From the IMG/VR virus record IMGVR_UViG_3300046003_009098, positions 1-44,074 of that record: a DNA stretch of 44,074 nt; one strand, given 5' to 3'. The DNA is from a virus. Within the stretch, counting starts at the first letter, position 1. Each line of letters begins with the position of its first letter. The notes under the pieces were generated by a model, which ran no database searches, was not told the DNA's origin, and saw nothing but the letters and a program-made list of their open reading frames with translations. Positions 24,156-32,639 of this stretch are shown here, one piece after another. A program made the translations under genes and the position numbers.

Positions 24156-24605
24156 ATGTTTCCCAACGCAAAAGGTAGTGAACGACTGGCAGTCCTTGCC
24201 AGTATTGATCCAAGTAACCAGGCGGCTGGTGTCGCAGCCAGTACTTGGGTGGCTTTGAATGCGCACCATACGCTATTGGCCATGATCGAGACCGGTGCCA
24301 TGGCCAATGGCAGTACCGTGGATGCGAAGCTTCAACAAGCAACGGATGCCACGGGCACAGGCGCCAAAGACATCGCCGGCAAAGCAATTACCCAGCTGGC
24401 TCAGGCATCCAATGGTGCGAATCGTCAGGCGATGATCAACCTTCGCCCAGAAGAGCTGGATGTCAATGGCGGCTTTGCGTATGTCCGCGTTGCAGTCACC
24501 GTTGCTAGTGCCGCTGCCCAGACCGCCGCACAATTACTGGGGATTGATCCCCGCTTTGCACCGGCTGAAGGCACCAACCAAGCGGCTGTGGCACAAGTCG
24601 TCTAA
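24156..24605 (+). CDS. Hypothetical head-associated protein, 149 aa
   Basis: An Ala-rich protein (ASTWVALNAHHTLLAMIETG, then GAKDIAGKAITQLAQASNGA) with a later beta-rich part (GGFAYVRVAVTVASAA) and an end AAQLLGIDPRFAPAEGTNQA. It lies directly after the capsid gene, with AAGGAGA upstream of its ATG. The position is usual for decoration or stabilising proteins, yet I recognise no family. Small virion proteins of this sort with an ending of the type LxGxDPRFxPA recur in similar phages. Confidence 0.7.
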   Translation: MFPNAKGSERLAVLASIDPSNQAAGVAASTWVALNAHHTLLAMIETGAMANGSTVDAKLQQATDATGTGAKDIAGKAITQLAQASNGANRQAMINLRPEELDVNGGFAYVRVAVTVASAAAQTAAQLLGIDPRFAPAEGTNQAAVAQVV

Positions 24606-24608
24606 TCC

Positions 24609-25184
24609 GTGTCCCTGCAACTCGTCACGCCACCCGCAGGAGAACCGGTCTCTCTGGCCGAGGCCAAGCTTCACCTGCGGGTGGATGTTGACGATGATGA
24701 TGCGCTCATTGGCTCCATCATTTCTGCTGCCCGTCAAACAGCAGAGACGTTGACAGGGCGCCAACTGATCACCTCGCGCTGGAAGCTGGTACTGGATGCT
24801 TTTCCATGTCAGACAATCCTGCTCGCCAAATGTCCGGTGCAATCGGTCGTGAATATCCAGTACCTCGACATGAATGGCATGAGCCAAACGCTGCCTTTGA
24901 TCGACTACGTGGTGGATACCGCCTGCGAGCCGGCGCGAATCACCCCGGTGTTTGGCAAGACCTGGCCACCCACTCTGCCACAGATTGGTGCGGTGACGAT
25001 CACCTTTGATGCGGGGTACGGTGCTGCTTCAGCGGTGCCCGAGGGTATTAAGAGTTGGATCAAGCTGCGAGTGGGCAGTCTCTATGCGCATCGCGAGGAG
25101 ATGTCGATTTTAATGCGCGGGCGGATTGACCCGTTACCGTTTGTGGATGGCTTGCTGGATCCTTACCGGGTAGCGCTTGTATGA
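24609..25184 (+). CDS. Head-tail connector protein (gp6-like)
   Basis: A 191-residue adaptor that binds under the portal. The pattern VSLAEAKLHLRVDVDDDDALI, followed by ARQTAETLTGRQLI, is the clear signature of gp6-like connectors. Its middle is beta-rich (LAKCPVQSVVNIQYLD), and IKSWIKLRVGSLYAHREE closes the helical part. The GTG start at 24609 has little SD. It overlaps the following gene as ATGA. The length fits. Confidence 0.9.
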   Translation: MSLQLVTPPAGEPVSLAEAKLHLRVDVDDDDALIGSIISAARQTAETLTGRQLITSRWKLVLDAFPCQTILLAKCPVQSVVNIQYLDMNGMSQTLPLIDYVVDTACEPARITPVFGKTWPPTLPQIGAVTITFDAGYGAASAVPEGIKSWIKLRVGSLYAHREEMSILMRGRIDPLPFVDGLLDPYRVALV

Positions 25185-25531
25185 CGGCAGTCCCGGCAGG
25201 CATGCTCACCCATCGGCTTGCCTTCGAGCGTGCCACAACGACAGCCGATGGGTTGGGTGCGCCAACGCGAACTTGGGTACCCGTCAAAACCGTCTGGGGA
25301 AGCATTACCCCCATCGCAGCTCGGCATTTGGTCATTGCGCAACGTCTGTCAGCAGAGATCACGCATCAGATCACTGTGCGCTACCAGGCGCTGTTTTCTG
25401 ACTTGCGAGACCTGCCACATTACCGGGCCTCGCACGGTGGGCGGATCTTCAAAATCCATGGGGGCATCAACGAGGATGAAGAAAACGTGCTCATGATCCT
25501 TTTTGCGTCAGAAGGCATCGATGATGGCTAA
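25181..25531 (+). CDS. Phage head closure protein
   Basis: A 116-residue beta-barrel protein (LTHRLAFERATTTADGLGA, WVPVKTVWGSITPI, then a C-terminal IFKIHGGINEDEENVLMILF) matching the SPP1 gp16/HK97 gp7-type head closure group. It sits between the gp6-like connector and the gp10-like protein, the standard order. Overlaps both neighbours. It would plug the portal complex after packaging and supply the surface where the tail docks. Confidence 0.88.
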   Translation: MTAVPAGMLTHRLAFERATTTADGLGAPTRTWVPVKTVWGSITPIAARHLVIAQRLSAEITHQITVRYQALFSDLRDLPHYRASHGGRIFKIHGGINEDEENVLMILFASEGIDDG

Positions 25532-26009
25532 GTTTGAGCGCATGCAGGTCAAGGGGGCCGCTGAATTGGTGAAGCTCTTACATCGACTCCCCGCACGCGT
25601 TGCCAAAAATGGACTTCGCAATGCTGTTTATGCCGGGGCGAAGGTCGTGCGTGATGAAGCCAAATCCCGTGCCCCCAAAGCGGCTGAAGCCATGCCGAAT
25701 CAACCTCCACCGGGGACCTTGAGAAGGTCAGTCATCATGAAACACATCCCAGAGCTATCGAGCCTTACGCGTCAGACCTTCTTTGTGACGGTTCGACATG
25801 GAAAAAAATACCGGTTTCAGGGGAAGAAGAAAAATCTCTCCCAAGATGCCTGGTATTGGCGCTTCATTGAATTTGGGACGGTCAAAATGGCGGCTCGTCC
25901 GTTCTTGCGCCCAGCACTCGAGGTCAAGCGGCAAGAAGCGGTTGATGCGATCACGACCCGACTGGCATCTCGGATTGAAGCCGAAGCCAAGAAGCTGGCC
26001 AAGATCTGA
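25521..26009 (+). CDS. HK97 gp10-like tail-head joining protein
   Basis: A protein of about 162 residues. The sequence VKGAAELVKLLHRLPARVA, then VYAGAKVVRDEAKSRAPKA, and the ending YWRFIEFGTVKMAARPFLRP are hallmarks of HK97 gp10-family morphogenesis proteins. A basic middle (HGKKYRFQGKKKNL) interrupts the fold. Two consecutive ATGs (25521 and 25524) overlap the end of the previous gene. It likely joins tail and head or terminates the tail tube. It overlaps the next gene by one base (TGATG). Confidence 0.9.
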   Translation: MMAKFERMQVKGAAELVKLLHRLPARVAKNGLRNAVYAGAKVVRDEAKSRAPKAAEAMPNQPPPGTLRRSVIMKHIPELSSLTRQTFFVTVRHGKKYRFQGKKKNLSQDAWYWRFIEFGTVKMAARPFLRPALEVKRQEAVDAITTRLASRIEAEAKKLAKI

Positions 26010-26344
26010 TGCAAGACTTTTATCAAGCCATCAAGCATCTGGCGCAGACGCGCGTCTTTGCCTTGATTGCACCTGCCGAGACTGCGTTTCCCTACATCGT
26101 CTACACACCCGTAGCCACTGAGCAGGTCATCGGCATTAACGGCCTACATGGTGTGATGCGGCTACGCATGCAAGTTGATGTGTACGCCAAGACGCTTGAA
26201 GCCGCCAATCAACTTCAGGACGACGTCCTGGGATCAGTCATGGCGGCGATCGATACCGTGTCTGATGTTCGCATGGTCAACAGCGATTTTGATGACGAAG
26301 CTAACGTATACCGAATCACGGTTGACTACACCTATCACCGCTAG
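26009..26344 (+). CDS. Tail completion protein (DUF3168-like)
   Basis: 111 residues: an N-terminal helix, the strand FPYIVYTPVATEQVIGI, and LRMQVDVYAKTLEAANQLQD, which fit DUF3168/gp17-type tail completion proteins. It ends with YRITVDYTYHR. The position before the tail tube gene is the family's usual place. It would cap the head-proximal end of the tail. TGATG overlap with the gp10-like gene. Confidence 0.85.
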   Translation: MQDFYQAIKHLAQTRVFALIAPAETAFPYIVYTPVATEQVIGINGLHGVMRLRMQVDVYAKTLEAANQLQDDVLGSVMAAIDTVSDVRMVNSDFDDEANVYRITVDYTYHR

Positions 26345-26369
26345 CCACTTCTAGCAAACATCTGATTGC

Positions 26370-26391
26370 GGCCCATCCGGGCCATTTTTTT
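26370..26391 (+). terminator. Intrinsic terminator before the tail tube gene
   Basis: GGCCC (26370-26374), loop ATCC, GGGCC (26379-26383), then A and T7. It is followed at once by the GGAG of the tail tube gene. The short but all-GC stem plus T7 suggests partial or full termination. Confidence 0.65.
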
Positions 26392-26402
26392 GGAGATTAC
26401 GC

Positions 26403-26813
26403 ATGTCAAGCACAGCAATCATCGCCCAGGGCATTACGATTGCCAGAATGGGTATCACGGCTTTTGAGACGATACCCAACGTCGTCTCCTTCCAAGGCCC
26501 GGGTGGACAAGCCCAGGTCATTGATGTCACCAACCTTTCCTCAACAGCCAAAGAGAAGCGCATGGGTCTGCGCGATGAAGGCTCGCTTTCTCTGACGTTG
26601 CATTTTGATCCCGACAATGCGGTGCACGACGGCTTGCGAACCGACCGAGCCAATCGCACCCGACAACAGTTTCGCATCACATTTACGGACACCGTCCCCA
26701 CGGTCTGGACGTTTTACGGGTACGTCACCCAGTTCAGCGTTCAAGGTGGGGTCGATGCCGTTGTCGAGGCATCGGTGACGATTGAGATCGATGGCGACAT
26801 CACGGAGGCGTAA
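26403..26813 (+). CDS. Phage tail tube protein
   Basis: A 136-residue beta-rich protein. The run GGQAQVIDVTNLSSTAKEKR, then RDEGSLSLTLHFDPDNAVHD, and a last VEASVTIEIDGDI are typical of siphovirus major tail (tube) proteins. Strong GGAG before ATG 26403. Being one of the most abundant virion proteins, it has its own hairpin in front. The tail chaperone genes follow after only four bases. Confidence 0.9.
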   Translation: MSSTAIIAQGITIARMGITAFETIPNVVSFQGPGGQAQVIDVTNLSSTAKEKRMGLRDEGSLSLTLHFDPDNAVHDGLRTDRANRTRQQFRITFTDTVPTVWTFYGYVTQFSVQGGVDAVVEASVTIEIDGDITEA

Positions 26814-26817
26814 GACG

Positions 26818-27162
26818 ATGAACCTGCTAAGCAAAGAATCCATCCTTGCCGCCAATGATCTGCCGCTGGAATGCATTGCCGTTCCCGAATGGGGAGGTGA
26901 CGTAATGGTGCGCACGATGACCGGGGCAGATAGGGATACTTTTGAAGCGAGCCTGATCGGTAAAGAAGGTCGCATGGAGAACGTCAGAGCGCGTCTGGTG
27001 TCGCTCACGCTTTGCGACGCAGCAGGCACGCGACTGTTTACTGACGCCGAGGTGGCTGCCCTGGGAAACAAAAGCGCTCGCGCATTGGACCGGGTGTTTA
27101 CAGTTGCCCAGCGCGTCAACGGCATTGGCACGGACGCGGTCGACGCCGCAAAAAAAGCCTAG
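26818..27162 (+). CDS. Tail assembly chaperone G
   Basis: A 114-residue acidic protein (VMVRTMTGADRDTFEASLIG, DAAGTRLFTDAEVAAL) that matches tail assembly chaperones in the slot of lambda gpG. The final codons read GCA AAA AAA GCC TAG. The A7 at 27150-27156 is exactly in X XXY YYZ phase, so a fraction of ribosomes should slip to -1 and make a GT fusion with the next frame. Chaperones G and GT bind the tape measure protein and recruit tail tube subunits. Confidence 0.88.
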   Translation: MNLLSKESILAANDLPLECIAVPEWGGDVMVRTMTGADRDTFEASLIGKEGRMENVRARLVSLTLCDAAGTRLFTDAEVAALGNKSARALDRVFTVAQRVNGIGTDAVDAAKKA

Positions 27163-27491
27163 ATGCCCGGCCGGTGCGCCGCTTTGCCTTTCGGCTGGCG
27201 CTGGCTTTGGGCATGACGGTGCGCGACTTACTGCAAAAAATTGGCTCGGATGAACTCTCGGAATGGATGGCCTTCTATGAATTGGAACCTTTCGGGGAGT
27301 TTCGGGCGGATTTTAGAGGCGGTCTGATTGCGGCCACCTTTGCCAACGCCCACCGGTCTCCGCATACCCGGCCCTTCGCACCTGATGATTTCATGCCGTT
27401 CATCAAAAGGCAGTCTCCACCCGATCCATCCCAGCAGAACATTCGCCAATTCAAGGCCATGTTCGCTCATAAACTGAAAAAACATGGCTGA
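26818..27491 (+). CDS. Tail assembly chaperone GT (probable -1 frameshift product)
   Basis: If the ribosome slips on A7 (27150-27156), it reads AGC CTA GAT GCC CGG without a stop and continues to TGA 27489-27491, for a fusion of about 224 residues. The T part (FRLALALGMTVRDLLQ, DELSEWMAFYELEPFGEF) matches DUF4035/gpT-type sequences. The T frame has only a weak GTG start of its own at 27174, with no ribosome binding site, which favours frameshifting as in lambda. The coordinates span both frames, so a simple translation of this interval will not give the protein. Confidence 0.78.
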
Positions 27492-30318
27492 TATTGGCTC
27501 CCTAGTGGTAAAACTTGCCGCTGAAACGGCCGAGTTTCAGGCAGATCTGGGGAAAAGCGCGCGTCTCTTGGATAAGCATGCCAATGAGATGAAGGCTTCA
27601 TTGCAAAGTGTCGCCAATGTGGCCAAATCCGCCTTTGCGCTTGCCGTGGGTGTTACATCGGTTGCCGCTATCAAGGAGTTTGTCCTTCAAACCATGGAGG
27701 CTGCGGCCGCTTTACAGGGGCTGTCTGAGCAAACAGGCGCCAGTGTTGAGGCGTTATCGGGATTTCAGGCGGTGGCGACCATTTCGCACACCACACTTGA
27801 GAATATTGGCGGGAGTCTGGCCAAGCTGGCCAAGGGTATGGCGGGAGTGGACGACGAGACGGCCGGCGCCACCAAGGCTTTGCAGTTTCTCGGGGTGGAT
27901 GCTCGGGATACGGCAGGCAATCTGCGCGATCCGGCTGAGGTGATGAATGACATCGCGTTAAAACTGGCGCAATTCGAAGATGGTGCGGGGAAGACCGCGA
28001 TTGCGATGGAATTGTTTGGCAAGTCCGGCGCCGGCATGCTGCCCTTTTTGAAGGATCTGGCCGACAACCAAGACTTGAATATCCGACTCACGGAAGAACA
28101 AGTCCTCGCTGCCGAGCATGCCATCAAAGCCATGGCGAGAACCCGGGCTGAATACAGCTACATCGCTCAGACGATTGTGACCTCGTCGATTCCTGCGATG
28201 AATGCTTTTGGCGAGGAGCTCAAGAAAATCTTGCTGGGCTCGGACGACGCAGTCAAAGGGATGCAAAAGCTCCAGCAAGACAAGTCGATTACGACGTGGG
28301 CGGAGACTGCTGCCTATTCGCTGGCGGTGGTGATCGATGCACTGCGTGCGATTGGCAAGGCCATCCAAGCTGTGGTCGGCAGCTTCCAGGCCGTCTGGGC
28401 CGATATAGAATTAGCGGGCACCTTCCTGGGGGGTGGTGAAGGGATGAATCCCTTCTCAGAAAAGAACCGCGCGAAACTGAAAGAAGCACTCACCAAGCGC
28501 AACGAGATTGTCCGGCAGGCGAACCAAAATTATGCGGACCTGTGGAATATGCCGCTCTTGGCAGACGCCCTAGAGAAGCGTTTCGAGGCGATTCGACGGG
28601 GTGCTGGCGGTGGCGAGCACGGACCAGACGCACCGCGCAAGCGTCTGAACTACAACACAGCCGATGGTGCGAATGCGAGCAATGCCTTATCCGTGATTGA
28701 AAATCAGGTACGGGCATTGGATCGGGCTGTTGGTGAAGAAAGTTCACTCTTGCGCGACCGGCAGCGCATCATCGACACCTATCAGAGTTCAGGTTTAATC
28801 AGTACCGAGGAAGCTGCCACAGCGCGCGCTGCTGCCGAAGAAGCTTATTTGACCAAGATACGCTCGATTTACGATCAGGAAGAAGCGTTGGTTAAAAGGA
28901 GTCTGCAGACCAATGCAAAGTCGACCCAAGATAAATTAAAGCTGCAGGAGAAGCTGTCTGAAATCGCGTCCAAACGCTCGAACCTAGAGCGTGACGCATC
29001 GCAGTCGAATCTGGAGAGTTTTTTCAAGCTATCGTCGATTAATGCCAGTCAGTCGATGGCCGGGATTGATAACGAGGTCAAAGAGCTTCAGCGCTTGGTT
29101 GATGAAGAATCCGGAATCCTGAAAGATCGCCAGCGATTGATCGACTTGTATGAAAACGCCGGCTACATCAGCTTTAAAGAAGCCAGCCAGGCACGCGTCG
29201 CTGCACAAGAAGATTTCGTCAATAAAATCGGCTCACTTTACGCCGAGCAGGAACTGTTGCTTGAAGTCGCCCTGCGCAAAGACGCCAAGACGGTTCAAGA
29301 CAAGCTGAAGTATGAAGACAAATTGTCCGAGATCGCCAAGAAGCGGGCAACATTGGAGCGCGATGCGCAGCAGTCCAATACCGAGCGTTTGATTCGCCAG
29401 CCCGCAGAGACCTTAAAAGATCTGCAAGAGCAGGCGCAGCGTGGTCAGATGGAATTGGCTTCAATTGAAGAGCAGATCAAGACGCAGCGCGAATCTCGGT
29501 CGATCTCCGAAGTCACGTCATTAACCTTGCTCTCGCAGGCTCGCCAGCGAAGTGCCGAGGAGTTGACCAAGCTCGCAGCTCAGGCTGAAGCTATTGCCTC
29601 AGCCTCGCCGGGTAATGAAAAATTCGCGGATACCTTCAAAAGCATTGCCGAAGCCGCTCAGCGAGCAGCGACCGCATCTGAACAGTTGGCTCAGCGGGCA
29701 AGAGAACTCTCTGATCCGTCAGCAGGTATCAGTAAAGCTTTGAAAGACGTCTCGGAAGAAGCCTCGCAGGTTGGTCGGCAGATGGAAAACGCTACCCGCA
29801 GTGCTTTCACCGGCATGACCGATGCACTGACGCAGTTTGTTTTGACGGGTAAGTTGAGTTTCAGGAGTCTTGCGCAATCCATCATTACAGACCTGATCCG
29901 CATACAGATACAAAGCGCCATTACCGGGCCACTGGCTAAAGCAATCGGATCCATGTTCCCCTTTGCCGATGGCGGCATCATGAGCAGCAGCGGTCCGGTC
30001 CCGCTTCGCGCCTATGCCTCGGGGGGCGTGGCAACTTCTCCCCAATTAGCGCTCTTTGGTGAGGGCTCCCGGCCTGAGGCTTATGTGCCGCTACCCGACG
30101 GTCGAACGATCCCGGTGTCCTTGCAAGGAAGCGGAGTGGGTGCTGCCGGTGGCGATGTTTTTAATATTTCCGTGAATGTCACCGAAGCAGGTACAGCGGC
30201 TCGTGGGGATGAGTCAGGTGGGCGTGATTTGGGGCGAGCCATTGCCAGCGCCGTTCGGCAAGAGCTCCTTGCGCAAAAGCGCGCAGGCGGCCTACTGGAT
30301 TCACGACGAGCTCTCTAA
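27484..30318 (+). CDS. Tail tape measure protein
   Basis: 944 residues; sets tail length and enters the cell during DNA ejection. The N-terminus (ADIGSLVVKLAAETAEFQAD) and the hydrophobic stretches around 45-65 are typical. Residues about 400-519 and 520-639 are an internal tandem duplication of 120 residues (RDRQRIIDTYQSSG versus KDRQRLIDLYENAG; both contain QDKLK and KLSEIA). The rest up to 790 is coiled coil. The end is the lambda gpH-type sequence (RSAFTGMTDALTQFVLTGK, FADGGIM, EAYVPLPDGRTIPV). It overlaps the T frame by 8 bp. Confidence 0.95.
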   Translation: MADIGSLVVKLAAETAEFQADLGKSARLLDKHANEMKASLQSVANVAKSAFALAVGVTSVAAIKEFVLQTMEAAAALQGLSEQTGASVEALSGFQAVATISHTTLENIGGSLAKLAKGMAGVDDETAGATKALQFLGVDARDTAGNLRDPAEVMNDIALKLAQFEDGAGKTAIAMELFGKSGAGMLPFLKDLADNQDLNIRLTEEQVLAAEHAIKAMARTRAEYSYIAQTIVTSSIPAMNAFGEELKKILLGSDDAVKGMQKLQQDKSITTWAETAAYSLAVVIDALRAIGKAIQAVVGSFQAVWADIELAGTFLGGGEGMNPFSEKNRAKLKEALTKRNEIVRQANQNYADLWNMPLLADALEKRFEAIRRGAGGGEHGPDAPRKRLNYNTADGANASNALSVIENQVRALDRAVGEESSLLRDRQRIIDTYQSSGLISTEEAATARAAAEEAYLTKIRSIYDQEEALVKRSLQTNAKSTQDKLKLQEKLSEIASKRSNLERDASQSNLESFFKLSSINASQSMAGIDNEVKELQRLVDEESGILKDRQRLIDLYENAGYISFKEASQARVAAQEDFVNKIGSLYAEQELLLEVALRKDAKTVQDKLKYEDKLSEIAKKRATLERDAQQSNTERLIRQPAETLKDLQEQAQRGQMELASIEEQIKTQRESRSISEVTSLTLLSQARQRSAEELTKLAAQAEAIASASPGNEKFADTFKSIAEAAQRAATASEQLAQRARELSDPSAGISKALKDVSEEASQVGRQMENATRSAFTGMTDALTQFVLTGKLSFRSLAQSIITDLIRIQIQSAITGPLAKAIGSMFPFADGGIMSSSGPVPLRAYASGGVATSPQLALFGEGSRPEAYVPLPDGRTIPVSLQGSGVGAAGGDVFNISVNVTEAGTAARGDESGGRDLGRAIASAVRQELLAQKRAGGLLDSRRAL

Positions 30319-30654
30319 ATGGCGACCTTCACCTGGGTTGCCTCCACAGGCGCCAGTCTCACGATCCGCCCCACCGTTCGCCGCGTCGCCTTTGGTGATG
30401 GCTACGAGCAACGACTGGCTTTTGGAATCAACACACAGCCAGAAGTGTGGTCGCTGGAATTTCGGGCAAAAACAACGACCGAGGCGGCTGTAATTGATGC
30501 CTTTTTGCGCGCGCGCGGTGCGGTCGAATCGTTTACATGGACCACGCCTGCCGGTGTGGTGGGCAAATTCATCTGCGAGGAATGGAGCCGGTCTGTGGAT
30601 GAACCCAACATTGAAACCGTGCGTGCCACGTTTAAGCAGGTATTTGATTTATGA
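30319..30654 (+). CDS. Minor tail protein M
   Basis: A 111-residue beta-rich protein. The run PTVRRVAFGDGYEQRLAFGI, the strand WSLEFRAKTTTEAAVIDAFL and the ending VRATFKQVFDL match lambda gpM family minor tail proteins (distal tail). The ATG is placed immediately after the tape measure stop, and the end overlaps the L gene as ATGA. Expected to attach the tail tip to the tape-measure-scaffolded tube. Confidence 0.92.
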   Translation: MATFTWVASTGASLTIRPTVRRVAFGDGYEQRLAFGINTQPEVWSLEFRAKTTTEAAVIDAFLRARGAVESFTWTTPAGVVGKFICEEWSRSVDEPNIETVRATFKQVFDL

Positions 30655-31355
30655 CGTCTGCCGCAATCCACGCTGAAATACAAAAGCTCGCACCCAGTGC
30701 TGTTATTGAGCTTTTCGTATTGGATCTATCGCTTTTTGGTCAGGGCATGGTTTATTTTCACGCCGGCACCAATGCATTACAGCAGCGCGTAGTCTGGCAA
30801 AGCAAAGCCTATGATGCATTCCCGATTCAGGTCGAAGGGTTTGAGTTCAACGGTAACGGCCAGATTCCGAGGCCCAAACTAAAGGTTGCCAACGTCAATG
30901 GTGCGATCACAGCCTTGGTACTCACCTACCAGGATCTGGTCGGCGCGAAGATGACCCGCAAGCGCACATTGGCCAAATATCTGGATGCGGTAAATTTTCC
31001 GGCAGGCGTCAATCCCACTGCAGACCCGTCTGCTGAATTTGCAGATGATATCTACTACATCGATCGAAAATCACGCGAGACACGCGATGTGATCGAGTTC
31101 GAGTTGGCTGCCTCCTTTGACTTAGAAGGGGTAAATCTGCCACGCCGGCAAATTGTGCAAAACGTCTGTCCCTGGCGATATCGCAGCAGTGAATGTGGCT
31201 ATACCGGCACCAGTTACTTTGATGCGAACGACCAAAGAGTTAATGCCAGTTCGCAAGACATCTGCGGCAAGCGGCTCTCTTCCTGTCAGGCGCGATTTGG
31301 CCAAACGTCTGAGCTGCCATTCGGGGGATTTCCCGCAGCAGGACTGTTTCGCTAA
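30651..31355 (+). CDS. Minor tail protein L
   Basis: A 234-residue tail tip hub protein. The middle (VEGFEFNGNGQIPRPKLKVA, ALVLTYQDLVGAKMTRKRT) is typical of lambda gpL. The C-terminal domain has cysteines in NVCPWRYRSSECGYTG, then DICGKRLSSCQARFG, the four-Cys pattern known in gpL to bind an iron-sulfur cluster. All four appear present. ATGA overlap with M; TAATG overlap with K. Confidence 0.92.
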   Translation: MTSAAIHAEIQKLAPSAVIELFVLDLSLFGQGMVYFHAGTNALQQRVVWQSKAYDAFPIQVEGFEFNGNGQIPRPKLKVANVNGAITALVLTYQDLVGAKMTRKRTLAKYLDAVNFPAGVNPTADPSAEFADDIYYIDRKSRETRDVIEFELAASFDLEGVNLPRRQIVQNVCPWRYRSSECGYTGTSYFDANDQRVNASSQDICGKRLSSCQARFGQTSELPFGGFPAAGLFR

Positions 31356-32071
31356 TGCTGGCTACAAACCAAACGCTGGCGTTCGAACACGCCCGCGAGG
31401 CCTTCCCACGCGAAGCTTGTGGGCTCTTGGTTATCCGTAAAGGCCGAGAGACCTATATCCGCTGTCGCAATATCGGCCTCGGGTCCGACCAGTTCGTGAT
31501 CCATCCCGAGGACTATGCAGCAGCAGATACTGAGGGTGAAATCGTTGGGGTCGTACATAGCCACCCGGGGCTACCCCCTGAACCCAGTCAGGCCGATCGC
31601 GTTGCCTGCGAAGCCAGTGGTCTCATCTGGCACATCGTCAGTTTTCCATCCGGGGAGTGGTCAGAGCTCATCCCCTCTGGCTACATCGCCCCTTTGGTCG
31701 GGCGTCAGTGGTCGCATGGGGTTCTCGATTGCTACGCGCTGGTGCGCGACTGGTTTATCAAAGAGCGCCAGATCAGATTGCCTGACTTTGTACGGTTTGA
31801 TGAATGGTGGAAGCGCGGTGAGAACCTGTATCTGGATAACTTCGCAGCCGCTGGGTTTTCAGTAATTGATCCCGTTGATCTTCAGGTCGGGGACTGCTTC
31901 TTGATGCAAGTGGCTTCCCCGGTACCCAACCATGCTGCTGTGTATCTGGGTGAAGGCTTAATCCTGCATCACTTGCAGGGGCGACTCTCCAGCCGTGATG
32001 TTTACGGCGGCTACTGGCAAAAAATAACGACCCACGTCCTTCGCTATGGTCACAGTCATTCTTCTTGGTGA
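31355..32071 (+). CDS. Tail assembly protein K: JAMM and NlpC/P60 peptidase
   Basis: 238 residues with two catalytic domains. The N-terminal JAB/MPN part has Glu20 and the JAMM set His68, His70, Asp81 (HSHPGLPPEPSQAD). The C-terminal NlpC/P60 part has Cys126 (DCYALVRDWF), His193 (NHAAVYLG) and His205/206. The first may process tail proteins during tip assembly. The second cuts cell wall peptides, aiding DNA entry. Both sites look intact. Overlaps gene I by 26 bp. Confidence 0.93.
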   Translation: MLATNQTLAFEHAREAFPREACGLLVIRKGRETYIRCRNIGLGSDQFVIHPEDYAAADTEGEIVGVVHSHPGLPPEPSQADRVACEASGLIWHIVSFPSGEWSELIPSGYIAPLVGRQWSHGVLDCYALVRDWFIKERQIRLPDFVRFDEWWKRGENLYLDNFAAAGFSVIDPVDLQVGDCFLMQVASPVPNHAAVYLGEGLILHHLQGRLSSRDVYGGYWQKITTHVLRYGHSHSSW

Positions 32072-32639
32072 GCTCGGTAAAACTTATGGCAGAAGACACC
32101 GTTTGGCAATTACCTCTGCGGCTGAGGCCATTCGTGCACTGGTGGCCAATTTTCCATCCCTCGAGCGCGAACTGGTTACCTCTGGCGAGCGCGGCGTGGG
32201 ATACCGGGTTCTGGCGGGTCGCGATGCCGTGACCATCGATCGTCTGCATGACCCCGTGGGCTTACAAAACGTCACCATTGCCCCGGTCATCTCCGGTGCC
32301 GGTGGGGATGGGCTTGGTCAAATTCTCTTGGGTGTTGCACTGCTGGCGGTCGCTTGGTGGAACCCGATGGGGTGGGCGGCATCCGGCGCCTTCTTGTCGC
32401 AATCAACGCTGTATTCAGTGGGCACGGCCATGATTCTGGGCGGTGTATCGCAAATGATCGCACCCACGCCTAAAGCGGCTGAGCCCTTTGAGCAACCGGA
32501 GAACAAGCCGAGTTATAGCTTTAATGGGGCCGTTAACACGACCGCACAAGGCCATCCGGTCCCGGTGGGCTATGGCCGGCTAATCGTCGGGTCTGCGGTG
32601 ATCAGTGCCGGTATCGATGTTGACGAGGTTGCGGCATGA
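32046..32639 (+). CDS. Tail assembly protein I
   Basis: A 197-residue protein like lambda gpI. The N-terminal ubiquitin-like fold (TVILLGELGKTYGRRHRLAI, then TSAAEAIRALVANFP) is followed by a hydrophobic pair (ILLGVALLAVAWWNPMGW, LYSVGTAMILGGVSQMI) and the conserved ending PVPVGYGRLIVGSAVISAGI. gpI is needed for tip assembly but is not found in finished lambda virions. The ATG lies inside K. ATGA overlap with J shows coupling. Confidence 0.9.
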   Translation: MVTVILLGELGKTYGRRHRLAITSAAEAIRALVANFPSLERELVTSGERGVGYRVLAGRDAVTIDRLHDPVGLQNVTIAPVISGAGGDGLGQILLGVALLAVAWWNPMGWAASGAFLSQSTLYSVGTAMILGGVSQMIAPTPKAAEPFEQPENKPSYSFNGAVNTTAQGHPVPVGYGRLIVGSAVISAGIDVDEVAA

